Positions 42,290-49,441 of a DNA stretch of 64,000 nucleotides are shown here, piece by piece; position 1 is the first letter of the stretch; each line of letters begins with the position of its first letter. A program made the position numbers and the translations under genes. The DNA is from Bog-756 sp963699345 (GTDB lineage Bacteria; Actinomycetota; Acidimicrobiia; Acidimicrobiales; RAAP-2). A model generated the notes under the pieces. It worked only from the letters and a program-made list of their open reading frames with translations, searched no databases and was not told the DNA's origin. The stretch covers positions 1 through 64,000 of the forward strand of contig CAVOTL010000007.1 in the NCBI GenBank assembly GCA_963699345.1, written 5' to 3'.

Positions 42290-42295
42290 TAGGTT
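42290..42295 (+). promoter_or_regulatory. -10 box (TAGGTT), leaderless start of the split small gene
   Basis: TAGGTT ends 7 nt before the GTG at 42303, supporting that start. Confidence 0.5.
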
Positions 42296-42302
42296 GACGA
42301 TC

Positions 42303-42568
42303 GTGGACAGCACGGACGCCTCCGGGCCCGCGGATGATCGGGACGACGGCCCCCGCCACTCACCCGACTGGTACCGGGACATCCCGGGCGGCCGCCGCCT
42401 CCGGCCCGGCCAGCAGTTCCTGATCCGTTGCGTCGACGGGCCGACACGGGTGCGGCTCGAGACCTTCCGCCCCGCCTCGAGATCGAGGTCCGGGGCGGGA
42501 TCTACATCCTCCAGGACGACGGGCCGATCCACCAGTGGTCGTACCGCCTGGTCTCCCGCTACCCCTGA
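42303..42568 (+). pseudogene. Small conserved-looking protein split by a one-base deletion
   Basis: The GTG frame reads VDSTDASGPADD..., then WYRDIPGGRRLRPGQQFLIR and CVDGPTRVRLETF, and then turns into low-complexity Ser/Arg. In the next frame the reading continues as a credible end: LEIEVRGGIYILQDD, GPIHQWSYRLVSRYP, stop at 42568. Adding one C in the TTCCGCCCCGCC run near 42467-42477 joins the two as ETFPPRLEIEV, giving about 88 aa. It is either a base-call error or a broken gene. No family known; a compact beta-rich protein is likely. Confidence 0.65.
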
Positions 42569-42686
42569 CCCGTCGGACCCGACCGGCCCGATGATCGGGG
42601 CCGCCACCCGCCCCCGCCAGCCGGCCCGCCGTGCCTGCCCCGGGGGCGCCGTGCCTACCCCGGGGCATGGTGGGCAGGATCCGGGG

Positions 42687-43880
42687 ATGGCCCGCTCCCG
42701 CCCCGTGGCGCCGACCGACGTCCACGCCCCGGCCCGAGGGCCGACCGACCGCTGGCCCGTCGCCCTGGTGGGCGCCGTCGCCGTGGTGGCGGCCGCGCTC
42801 GCCGAGCCGACGGCCGCCCGGTCGGCCGCCGCCCAGGTGTGGCCGCCGTTCGTCCTCGTCACCGGGCTGCTGCTGGTGGGGACGGTGGCCGACGCCGACG
42901 GGCTGTTCGGGGCAGCCGGCCGGGTCCTCGCCGACGTCGCCCCGGGGGACGGCACGCTGTTCGTCGGTGCCTGTCTGATCGTGGCCGTGGTGACGGCGGT
43001 CCTCAACCTGGACACCGCCGTGGTGTTCCTGACGCCGGTGCTGGTCCACGCCGCCCGCCGCCGCGAGGCGCCCGACGGGCCGTTGGTGATCGCCTGCATC
43101 CTGGTGGCCGACGCCGCCAGCCTGCTCCTGCCGGGGTCGAACCTGACCAATCTCCTGGTGCTCGGCCACCTCCGGCTGACCGGCGGCGAGTTCGTGGCCC
43201 GGACGGCGGTCCCGTGGGCGCTCTCGGTGCTGATCACCGGCGTTATCGTCGCGGTGGGCGCCCGCACCCGCCGGGAACGGTCGTCGGTGCCTGCCCCGGC
43301 CCCGCCGGTCGAGGCTGGCGGGCCTCCGCTTCGGATCGCCGGGTCGGGCCTCGTCGCCGTGGTGGCCTCGGTGGTCCTCGTCCTCACCCTGCCGGACCCG
43401 GCGCTTCCGGTGGCGGCGGTCGGCGGGGTGGCGGTGGTGGTGCGGGCCCGGAGCAGCCGCGCCGCCCGGGGCACCGTCGCGTCGCTCGGGGTCCCTCTCC
43501 TGGTCGGCCTCTTCGGCGTCGCGGTGGCCCTCGGCACGCTGGGCCGGACGTGGTCGGGTCCGGCCCGCCTGCTGGCCCGGCTCGACGCGGTGGGTACGGC
43601 GGCGTTCGCCGCCGTGGCCGGCGTCCTGGTCAACAACCTCCCCGCCGCCTCGCTCCTGGCGGCCCGGACGCCACCCCATCCGTTCGCCCTCCTCGTCGGT
43701 CTCGACATCGGGCCGAACCTCTTCGTCACGGGGTCGCTGGCCTGGGTGCTGTGGCTCCGGGCGGTCCGGGCGTCCGGGGTGCGACCACCCATCCGGCGGG
43801 CTGTCGCGCTGGGCGGGGTCTCGGCCCCCCTGGCGATGGCGGCGGCCCTGGGCGCCCTGGCGCTCACGGGCACCCACTGA
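42687..43880 (+). CDS. ArsB/SLC13-type anion permease-like membrane protein
   Basis: 397 aa with about ten hydrophobic segments. The pattern of the ArsB/NhaD (ion transporter) superfamily is visible in both halves: NLDTAVVFLTPVLVHAARR, then LLLPGSNLTNLLVLGH, and in the second half LVNNLPAASLLAARTPPH followed by DIGPNLFVTGSLA. Such proteins move arsenite, anions or dicarboxylates; no ars genes lie nearby, so the substrate is unknown. The start is the ATG at 42687; upstream codons belong to the preceding small gene. Confidence 0.8.
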   Translation: MARSRPVAPTDVHAPARGPTDRWPVALVGAVAVVAAALAEPTAARSAAAQVWPPFVLVTGLLLVGTVADADGLFGAAGRVLADVAPGDGTLFVGACLIVAVVTAVLNLDTAVVFLTPVLVHAARRREAPDGPLVIACILVADAASLLLPGSNLTNLLVLGHLRLTGGEFVARTAVPWALSVLITGVIVAVGARTRRERSSVPAPAPPVEAGGPPLRIAGSGLVAVVASVVLVLTLPDPALPVAAVGGVAVVVRARSSRAARGTVASLGVPLLVGLFGVAVALGTLGRTWSGPARLLARLDAVGTAAFAAVAGVLVNNLPAASLLAARTPPHPFALLVGLDIGPNLFVTGSLAWVLWLRAVRASGVRPPIRRAVALGGVSAPLAMAAALGALALTGTH

Positions 43881-43915
43881 CCGGCCCGAGGTCGACCGGA
43901 TCTGCCCGTCCCGCT

Positions 43916-44812
43916 TCAGGCGGTAGCAGCCGCCCCCGCCAGCACGTCGGCGGCGGTGTCCTCGGGATCGGACCGGCCCTGGGTGCGCTCGGGGAGCAGC
44001 AGGATCGAGGCCCCGAGGAAGCACAGGCCACCGATGAAGGTCCCGATGGTCGTCCACGAGGCGCTGCGGACGTCGTCGGGCCCGACGTACTTTGCCGCCA
44101 CGGCCGACACCCCGAAGGCCACCGACCCGGCCAGGTTGCCCGCCACGATCCACCACGACAGGTCCCGGGGCTGCCAACGCCCGGCCCCGTGACAGACCTC
44201 GGCCCACGACAGGTAGGAGGAGACGAGGAAGCAGATGGAGCCGAGGACGTCGGGCCGCCAGATGGCCCGGTTGAGCGCGGCCGAGCCGGTGGCCGACACG
44301 GTCAGGGCGTGCCCGGTGCTGACGTTGAAGAAGAGCGTGCCGGCCGTCTGGACCACGGCCGCCACCCAGTCGATCCGATGGGGCGACCAGGTGGCGAGGC
44401 GGCGCAGCCGGGCTCGCGCCCCGCGGAGGTCCGGATCGTCGGCCCCGACCACCTGCGCGTACTGCAGGAGGCCGGCGGTGGTGAAGAAGAGCGACCCGAT
44501 GAAGTAGGTGGCATTGTCCGCGGTCGCCCCCACGGCGGTGGCCAGGGTCGGGACGGCCGCCACCGCGAAACACGCCGAGCCCACCGCGAACAGGACGCCC
44601 ATCCACCAACCGAGGGCGCCCGGGGCCCACCACGTCGACTCGTCGGGCGACGTGGCCCGTTTGCGGAGGTGACGCGAGTCCCACACCGCCCGGACCCCGT
44701 CGCGTCCGACCAGGGTCAGTTCGGTGGTGAAGGGGCCGAACCCCCGGGCCGCCTCCGCCCGCCAGCCGTCGGGGGGCGCCCGCCGTGGATCGTGGATCAC
44801 GAACCCACCCAC
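43916..44812 (-). CDS. Membrane protein, YrhK-like
   Basis: 298 aa, start GTG at 44812. It has a soluble N-terminal region of about 65 residues, then six membrane segments: WWMGVLFAVGSACFAVAAVP, FIGSLFFTTAGLLQYAQVV, WVAAVVQTAGTLFFNVSTG, VLGSICFLVSSYLSWAEV, WIVAGNLAGSVAFGVSAVA, and TIGTFIGGLCFLGASILLL. Repeated GxxxFxxG-type segments recall YrhK-like proteins. The function is unknown. It is convergent with the permease. Its upstream region contains the PHO-box-like repeats, whose orientation points toward this gene. Confidence 0.62.
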   Translation of the reverse strand: MGGFVIHDPRRAPPDGWRAEAARGFGPFTTELTLVGRDGVRAVWDSRHLRKRATSPDESTWWAPGALGWWMGVLFAVGSACFAVAAVPTLATAVGATADNATYFIGSLFFTTAGLLQYAQVVGADDPDLRGARARLRRLATWSPHRIDWVAAVVQTAGTLFFNVSTGHALTVSATGSAALNRAIWRPDVLGSICFLVSSYLSWAEVCHGAGRWQPRDLSWWIVAGNLAGSVAFGVSAVAAKYVGPDDVRSASWTTIGTFIGGLCFLGASILLLPERTQGRSDPEDTAADVLAGAAATA

Positions 44813-44929
44813 CCGCCGTGGCGCCCTCCCGTCATCCGGTCCATTCCCGTCCTCCGCTCGCGATCGACCGTGAACCTACATCGGCCCGTCAGCCGGGTGG
44901 GGGAGCGGCGGTTCCAGGCGGCAACGTGA

Positions 44930-44973
44930 CCAACATGGCCGAAACATGAACGCCAAGTGAACAAAAGGTAAAC
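44930..44973 (-). promoter_or_regulatory. PHO-box-like array of 11-nt direct repeats
   Basis: On the minus strand, four abutting 11-nt units: GTTTACC-TTTT (44973-44963), GTTCACT-TGGC (44962-44952), GTTCATG-TTTC (44951-44941), and a weaker GGCCATG-TTGG (44940-44930). Three keep the G-T-T-Y-A core at an exact 11-nt period, the hallmark of PhoP PHO boxes in Streptomyces. The box overlaps the -10 of the rightward small gene and points leftward at the YrhK-like gene. PhoP binding is inferred. Confidence 0.5.
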
Positions 44974-44974
44974 T
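44969..44974 (+). promoter_or_regulatory. -10 box (TAAACT), leaderless start of the small gene
   Basis: TAAACT ends 7 nt before the ATG at 44982. A possible -35 (ATGAAC, 44946-44951) lies at the ideal 17-nt spacing. Both lie within the PHO-box-like array. Confidence 0.55.
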
Positions 44975-44981
44975 AACGGGC

Positions 44982-45245
44982 ATGACCGTCACGCAAGGCT
45001 GCGCCCAGAACTGGCGCATCGACCCCTACGGCCTGCACGAGGCCCGCTGGTTCTCCCAGGGCTTCCCGACCGCGCTGGTGCGCGACGGGGCCGTCGAGTC
45101 CCAGGATCCGCCACCCGACTGGGCCGCCGGCGACCGTTACGGCTCCGGCCTGGCGATCCCCCCGCCGTCGTGCCCCGCCGTGCCCGGAGACGACCGGCAC
45201 CGTCACCGGCGGTGGCCGGCACTCAGCCGTGCACGACGGCGTTGA
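44982..45245 (+). CDS. Small protein, unknown, under a PHO-box-like promoter
   Basis: 87 aa. The N-terminal 55 residues look conserved-type (CAQNWRIDPYGLHEARWFSQ, then GFPTALVRDGAVESQDPPPDW); the pattern GLHEARWFSxGxPTxLVRDxxxExxDPPP recalls small actinobacterial proteins of unknown function. The C-terminal 25 residues are Arg/His-rich. There is no signal or membrane helix. The start is leaderless with TAAACT upstream. It overlaps the end of the LOG gene by 23 nt on the opposite strand. Confidence 0.6.
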   Translation: MTVTQGCAQNWRIDPYGLHEARWFSQGFPTALVRDGAVESQDPPPDWAAGDRYGSGLAIPPPSCPAVPGDDRHRHRRWPALSRARRR

Positions 45246-46302
45246 TGGCGTCGATCAGCTGACGCAGGCGCCCGTAGTGGATCTTGTCGAAGCGGAACGC
45301 CAGGCGCGCCAGGTCGGTCATGTCCCCGTCGGCCCGTTCGGGCGGGAGGGGGTCGACCTTGCGGATCACCCCCGACGTGACGATGTCGGCGAAGCGGCGG
45401 TTGAGGTCGGCCAGTTCGGCCTTGTCCGGGTGGATCGCCATGCGCAGGACGAGCAGGTCGCCCACCCACCGGCACGACCGGTAGTTCCGGTAGAAGCCCA
45501 GCAGTTCGGCGGTGGCCGCCGACACGTCGTCGGTGATGGTGAAGAAGGCCCGGTCGTCGGAGGAGACGAGCCCGCGGGGTTCGACCTCGTCGGCCAGGAA
45601 CCGGCTCCAGCCCTCCCAGAAGGTGCCGCCCGGGACGTCGAGCAGGACCACCGGGGCCGGCTCCGCCTTGCCCGTCTGGAGCAGGGTCAGCAGTTCGAAC
45701 CCCTCGTCGAGGGTCCCGAAGCCGCCGGGCAGCACGATGAAGCCGTCGGACTCCTTCAGCAGCATGAGCTTGCGGGTGAAGAAGTAGCGCATCTCCACCA
45801 GCTTGGGGTCCTGGGCGATGAAGCGGTTGGCTCCCTGCTCATGGGGCAGTCGGATGTTGACGCCGACGGACTGGTCGCGCCCCGCGCCCTCCATGCCCGC
45901 GGCCATGATGCCCGGGCCCGCCCCGGTCACCACCATCCAGCCGGCGCCGGCCATGGCGGCGGCCAGGGCGCGGGCCTGGCGGTAGGCGGGGTGGTCGGGC
46001 TCGGTGCGCGCCGAGCCGAAGATGGTCACCTTCATGCGTCGCCGCAGCGGCTGGAAGACCCGGAACGCCTCGGCCATCTCGGCCAGCGCGGTGTCGGCCA
46101 CCTTCAGGTCGATGATGTCGGTGCCCTCCCGGGCGAGGGAGGCCACGGTGTCGAGCATCGACCGGTAGAGGCGGCGCTCGGTGGGCGTGCGGGCCGAGGC
46201 CAGGAGCTCTTCGACGCCGGTCACGTCCTCGGGCAGCACCCCCGAACCCGAACCGTCGATGGCCGCCCCGAGCTCCCCCTCCTCGAAGGTGGACCCGGTC
46301 AT
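45223..46302 (-). CDS. LOG family protein (TIGR00730-like)
   Basis: 359 aa, longer than the usual 190 aa LOG proteins. The core has GSARTEPDHPAYRQA, VVTGAGPGIMAAGMEGA, the motif PGGFGTLDEGFELL with the catalytic region, and an upstream RKLMLL with a conserved Arg. LOG proteins cleave nucleoside 5'-monophosphates to base and ribose 5-phosphate, including cytokinin precursors. About 90 residues are added before the core and about 110 after it, so it may be a distinct, longer nucleosidase. It begins 1 nt after the fbiC stop and is last in the minus-strand run. Confidence 0.87.
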   Translation of the reverse strand: MTGSTFEEGELGAAIDGSGSGVLPEDVTGVEELLASARTPTERRLYRSMLDTVASLAREGTDIIDLKVADTALAEMAEAFRVFQPLRRRMKVTIFGSARTEPDHPAYRQARALAAAMAGAGWMVVTGAGPGIMAAGMEGAGRDQSVGVNIRLPHEQGANRFIAQDPKLVEMRYFFTRKLMLLKESDGFIVLPGGFGTLDEGFELLTLLQTGKAEPAPVVLLDVPGGTFWEGWSRFLADEVEPRGLVSSDDRAFFTITDDVSAATAELLGFYRNYRSCRWVGDLLVLRMAIHPDKAELADLNRRFADIVTSGVIRKVDPLPPERADGDMTDLARLAFRFDKIHYGRLRQLIDAINAVVHG

Positions 46303-46303
46303 C

Positions 46304-48679
46304 TCACCGGGCGCCGGCGAGCACCGACCCCTGGCCGTCGGGGTCGGCGACCCGGCCGTACAGGGTGGTGCGCTGGGCGAGCGTGCGGCCCAGGGGGGTC
46401 ACGAGGGCCCGGAAGGCGGCGGCGTCCATCATCTGGCCGTGGCTGGCGCCGGCCGCCCGCGAGATGTTCTCGTCGATGAGGGTGCCCCCGAGGTCGTTGA
46501 CGCCGGCGCGGAGCAGCTGGCGGGCGCCGGCGGTCCCGAGCTTGACCCAGCTCAGCTGGATGTTGTCGATGGCCCCGCGGTAGGCGATGCGGCCGACGGC
46601 GTGCATGAGGAGGGTTTCGCGGAAGGTGGGACCCCGTCGCGACCGCTTCTGGATGTACAGCGGCGTGGCCATGTGCACGAACGGCAGGGGCACGAACTCG
46701 GTGAAGCCCCCGGTCTCGAGCTGCAGCTCGCGGGTGCGGACCAGGTGCCGGGCCCACGACCGGGGCTGCTCGACGGCCCCGAACATGATGGTGACGTTGG
46801 AGTTGAGACCGACCGAGTGGGCGGCGCGATGGGCCTCCAGCCACTGGTCGGTGTCGATCTTGTCGGGGCAGAGGATCGCCCGGACCTCGTCGTCGAGGAT
46901 CTCGGCCGCCGTCCCGGGCAACGTCCGCAGCCCGGCGTCGCGGAGCAGGACGAGGTACTCGGCGAGGGGGAGTTCCGACCGGCGGGCCCCTTCGGTGACC
47001 TCCAGGGCGGTGAACCCGTGGATGTGGATGGTGGATGACGCCTCGCGCACCGCCCGGATGACGTCGAGGTAGTAGTCGCCGTCGAAGTTCGGGTGGATGC
47101 CGCCCTGCAGGCAGACCTCGGTGGCTCCCATGGCCTCGGCCTCGGCGACGCGGTCGGAGATCTCGCTGAGCTCCAGGAGGTAGGGGCTGCCCCGCAGGTT
47201 GAGGGAGAGCGGTCCCTTGGAGAAGGCGCAGAACCGGCACTTGAAGGTGCACACGTTGGTGTAGTTGATGTTGCGGTTGGCGACGAAGGTGACCTCGTCA
47301 CCCACGATCTCCCGGCGGAGGCGGTCGGCGACGTCGGCCACGGCCCGTACCTCCGGACCGCGGGCGCCGAACAGGGTGACGATCTCGTCCTCGCCCACGG
47401 TGTCGCCGTCGAGCACGCCGGCGAGGACCTCGCCCACGGCGCCCCCGGTGGTGGGCACGGTGACGACCGGGGGCCGGTCGGTCGCGGCCCGGGTCACCAG
47501 GGGTGCCAGCAGCTCGGGCGGCGGGGTCTCGCCCCCCGAGGTCCACGGATGGTCGCGCCCCAGGCCCTCGGCGTCGGACCCGTCGAGCACCGGGAAGCGC
47601 AGTGCGGGGTCGAGCCAGGTCCCGGGGTCCAGGGCGTAGGACGGGTAGAGGGTCAGCCGGGGAGCGAGCACGTGGCCGGTGGCCTCGGTGGCCGCCCGCA
47701 GGATGCCGAGGGCCGGCCACGCCCGTTCGGGGTTGACGTGGTCGGCGGTCACCGGGGACACCCCGCCCCAGTCGTCGATCCCGGCGGCCACCAGCGGCCC
47801 CAGCTCGTCGGAGAGGTTGGGTGGCGCCTGCAGGTGCACGTCGTCGGGCAGGACCAGGCGGGCGGCGGCGATGGTCCAGTGGAACTCGTCGGTCGGACAC
47901 GGCGGGTGGCGGTGCATCGACGTGCCCGCCTTGGGCAGGAAGTTCTGGACGATCACCTCCTGGACGTGGCCGTGGCGGGCGTGGCTGGCGGCGATGGCCT
48001 CCAGGGTGTCGAGGCGGTCCTCCCGGGACTCGCCGATACCGACCAGGAGACCGGTGGTGAAGGGCACCGACAACTCGCCCGCCCACTCCAGGGTGGCGAG
48101 TCGGCGGGCCGGGACCTTGTCGGGGGCGGAGCGGTGGGCGTCCAGGTCGGGGTTGGTCGACTCGATCATCATCCCCTGGCTGGCCGACACCGTGCGCAGC
48201 CGCGCCAGGTCGTCGCGGCCGAGGGCGCCGGCATTGGCGTGGGGGAGCAGGCCCGTCTCCTCGAGCACGGCGGCGCAGGCGGCGGCCAGGTAGTCGACCG
48301 TCGAGTCGTAGCCATGGTCGGCCAACCACTCGGCGGCGGCCGGATAGCGGTCCTCGGGGCCCTCGCCCAGGGTGAACAGCGCCTCGTGGCAGCCGGCCGC
48401 CCGGCCGGCGCGGGCGATGTCGAGGACCTTGTCGAGCGACAGGTAGGGCGAACCGACGTGGGCGGGGGCCTTGGCGAAGGTGCAGTACCCGCAGCGGTCC
48501 CGGCACAGCATGGTGAGCGGGATGAAGACCTTGGGCGAGAAGGTCATCCGCGTGCCGAACGCGGCGTCCCGGACCTGGGCGGCCCGGGCCGTCAGCTCGT
48601 CGAGCGGCGCGGCCAACAGGTCGGCGCGGGTCACGGCGCTCCGGAGGGAGGCCCGAGGGGTACCGGGGGCGTCGGGCAT
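46304..48679 (-). CDS. fbiC: F420 cofactor biosynthesis protein FbiC (FO synthase)
   Basis: 791 aa, the bifunctional actinobacterial form of CofG plus CofH. It makes the deazaflavin FO from tyrosine and 5-amino-6-ribitylaminouracil. The two radical-SAM domains each show CxxxCxxC: CRDRCGYC (about residues 54-61, CofG part) and CTFKCRFC (about 480-487, CofH part). The second half has GGIHPNFDGDYYLDVIRAVR and GTAAEILDDEVR, typical of CofH. The ATG is chosen from the family N-terminus; a GTG three codons upstream is possible. It is minus strand, 50 nt after pgl, between the pentose phosphate genes and LOG. Confidence 0.95.
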   Translation of the reverse strand: MPDAPGTPRASLRSAVTRADLLAAPLDELTARAAQVRDAAFGTRMTFSPKVFIPLTMLCRDRCGYCTFAKAPAHVGSPYLSLDKVLDIARAGRAAGCHEALFTLGEGPEDRYPAAAEWLADHGYDSTVDYLAAACAAVLEETGLLPHANAGALGRDDLARLRTVSASQGMMIESTNPDLDAHRSAPDKVPARRLATLEWAGELSVPFTTGLLVGIGESREDRLDTLEAIAASHARHGHVQEVIVQNFLPKAGTSMHRHPPCPTDEFHWTIAAARLVLPDDVHLQAPPNLSDELGPLVAAGIDDWGGVSPVTADHVNPERAWPALGILRAATEATGHVLAPRLTLYPSYALDPGTWLDPALRFPVLDGSDAEGLGRDHPWTSGGETPPPELLAPLVTRAATDRPPVVTVPTTGGAVGEVLAGVLDGDTVGEDEIVTLFGARGPEVRAVADVADRLRREIVGDEVTFVANRNINYTNVCTFKCRFCAFSKGPLSLNLRGSPYLLELSEISDRVAEAEAMGATEVCLQGGIHPNFDGDYYLDVIRAVREASSTIHIHGFTALEVTEGARRSELPLAEYLVLLRDAGLRTLPGTAAEILDDEVRAILCPDKIDTDQWLEAHRAAHSVGLNSNVTIMFGAVEQPRSWARHLVRTRELQLETGGFTEFVPLPFVHMATPLYIQKRSRRGPTFRETLLMHAVGRIAYRGAIDNIQLSWVKLGTAGARQLLRAGVNDLGGTLIDENISRAAGASHGQMMDAAAFRALVTPLGRTLAQRTTLYGRVADPDGQGSVLAGAR

Positions 48680-48729
48680 CGCGGTCACCTTACCGGAGGC
48701 CTCCGCCCGACCGCCCGGCCGCCCGGCGG

Positions 48730-49422
48730 TCACGACAGCTCGTCCGGGTCGAGGTCGCCGAGGGCGTCGGCGTCGACCAGCCACTCGAGACCGGCACCCG
48801 TGAGCCGTCCCGCCGGCAGGTCCTCGCCGTCGGCGATCCGGGCCAGGGCGTCGCGCTTGGAGGCCCCGGCGACCGTCACCACCGTGCGCCGGGCCCGGGC
48901 GATGGCCGCCAGGGTGAGGGTCAGCCGCTCGTGGGGGTTCACGCCGTTCGGGTCGCGGTTGGTGACCACCAGGTGGTCGGGGTCGACGTCGCCCAGCGCC
49001 TCCGATCCCGGAAACAGTGACGCCGTGTGCCCGTCGGGCCCGAGGCCGAGGTGGACGAGGTCGGGGCGGTCGACGGCGGCCACCAGCCGCTGGTAGGACG
49101 CGGCGGCGTCGGCCGGCGGGCCGGAGCCGTACATGGGGTGGTCCCCCCGGACGGGGCCCACCACGTCGAGCAGGGCCGACCGGATCATCGCGTGGTTGGA
49201 GTCGGGGTCGCCGGGGGGCACGCAGCGCTCGTCCCCCAGGTACACCTCGACGTCGTCCCACGCCAGCCCCCGCCGGGCGGCGAGCGCCCGGTAGCACTCC
49301 TCCGCCGTGCCCCCACCCGACAGGAACAGGGAGTAGCCCGGGCGGGGGGACGTCAGCTCACCGGCCACCAGGTCGGCGAAGGCCTCGGGCACGGACCGGA
49401 CCAGCCGGACGGTGCCGTTCAC
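48730..49422 (-). CDS. pgl: 6-phosphogluconolactonase
   Basis: 230 aa. It hydrolyses 6-phosphogluconolactone from Zwf to 6-phosphogluconate. The family motifs are SLFLSGGGTAEECYRAL, VEVYLGDERCVPPGDPDSNHAMIRSAL and LVHLGLGPDGHTASLFPGS. The start codon follows zwf by 19 nt, so the pair is probably cotranscribed. Length is normal for the DevB/SolA type. Confidence 0.95.
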   Translation of the reverse strand: MNGTVRLVRSVPEAFADLVAGELTSPRPGYSLFLSGGGTAEECYRALAARRGLAWDDVEVYLGDERCVPPGDPDSNHAMIRSALLDVVGPVRGDHPMYGSGPPADAAASYQRLVAAVDRPDLVHLGLGPDGHTASLFPGSEALGDVDPDHLVVTNRDPNGVNPHERLTLTLAAIARARRTVVTVAGASKRDALARIADGEDLPAGRLTGAGLEWLVDADALGDLDPDELS

Positions 49423-49441
49423 GACGTCGCCACGGGTCGCG

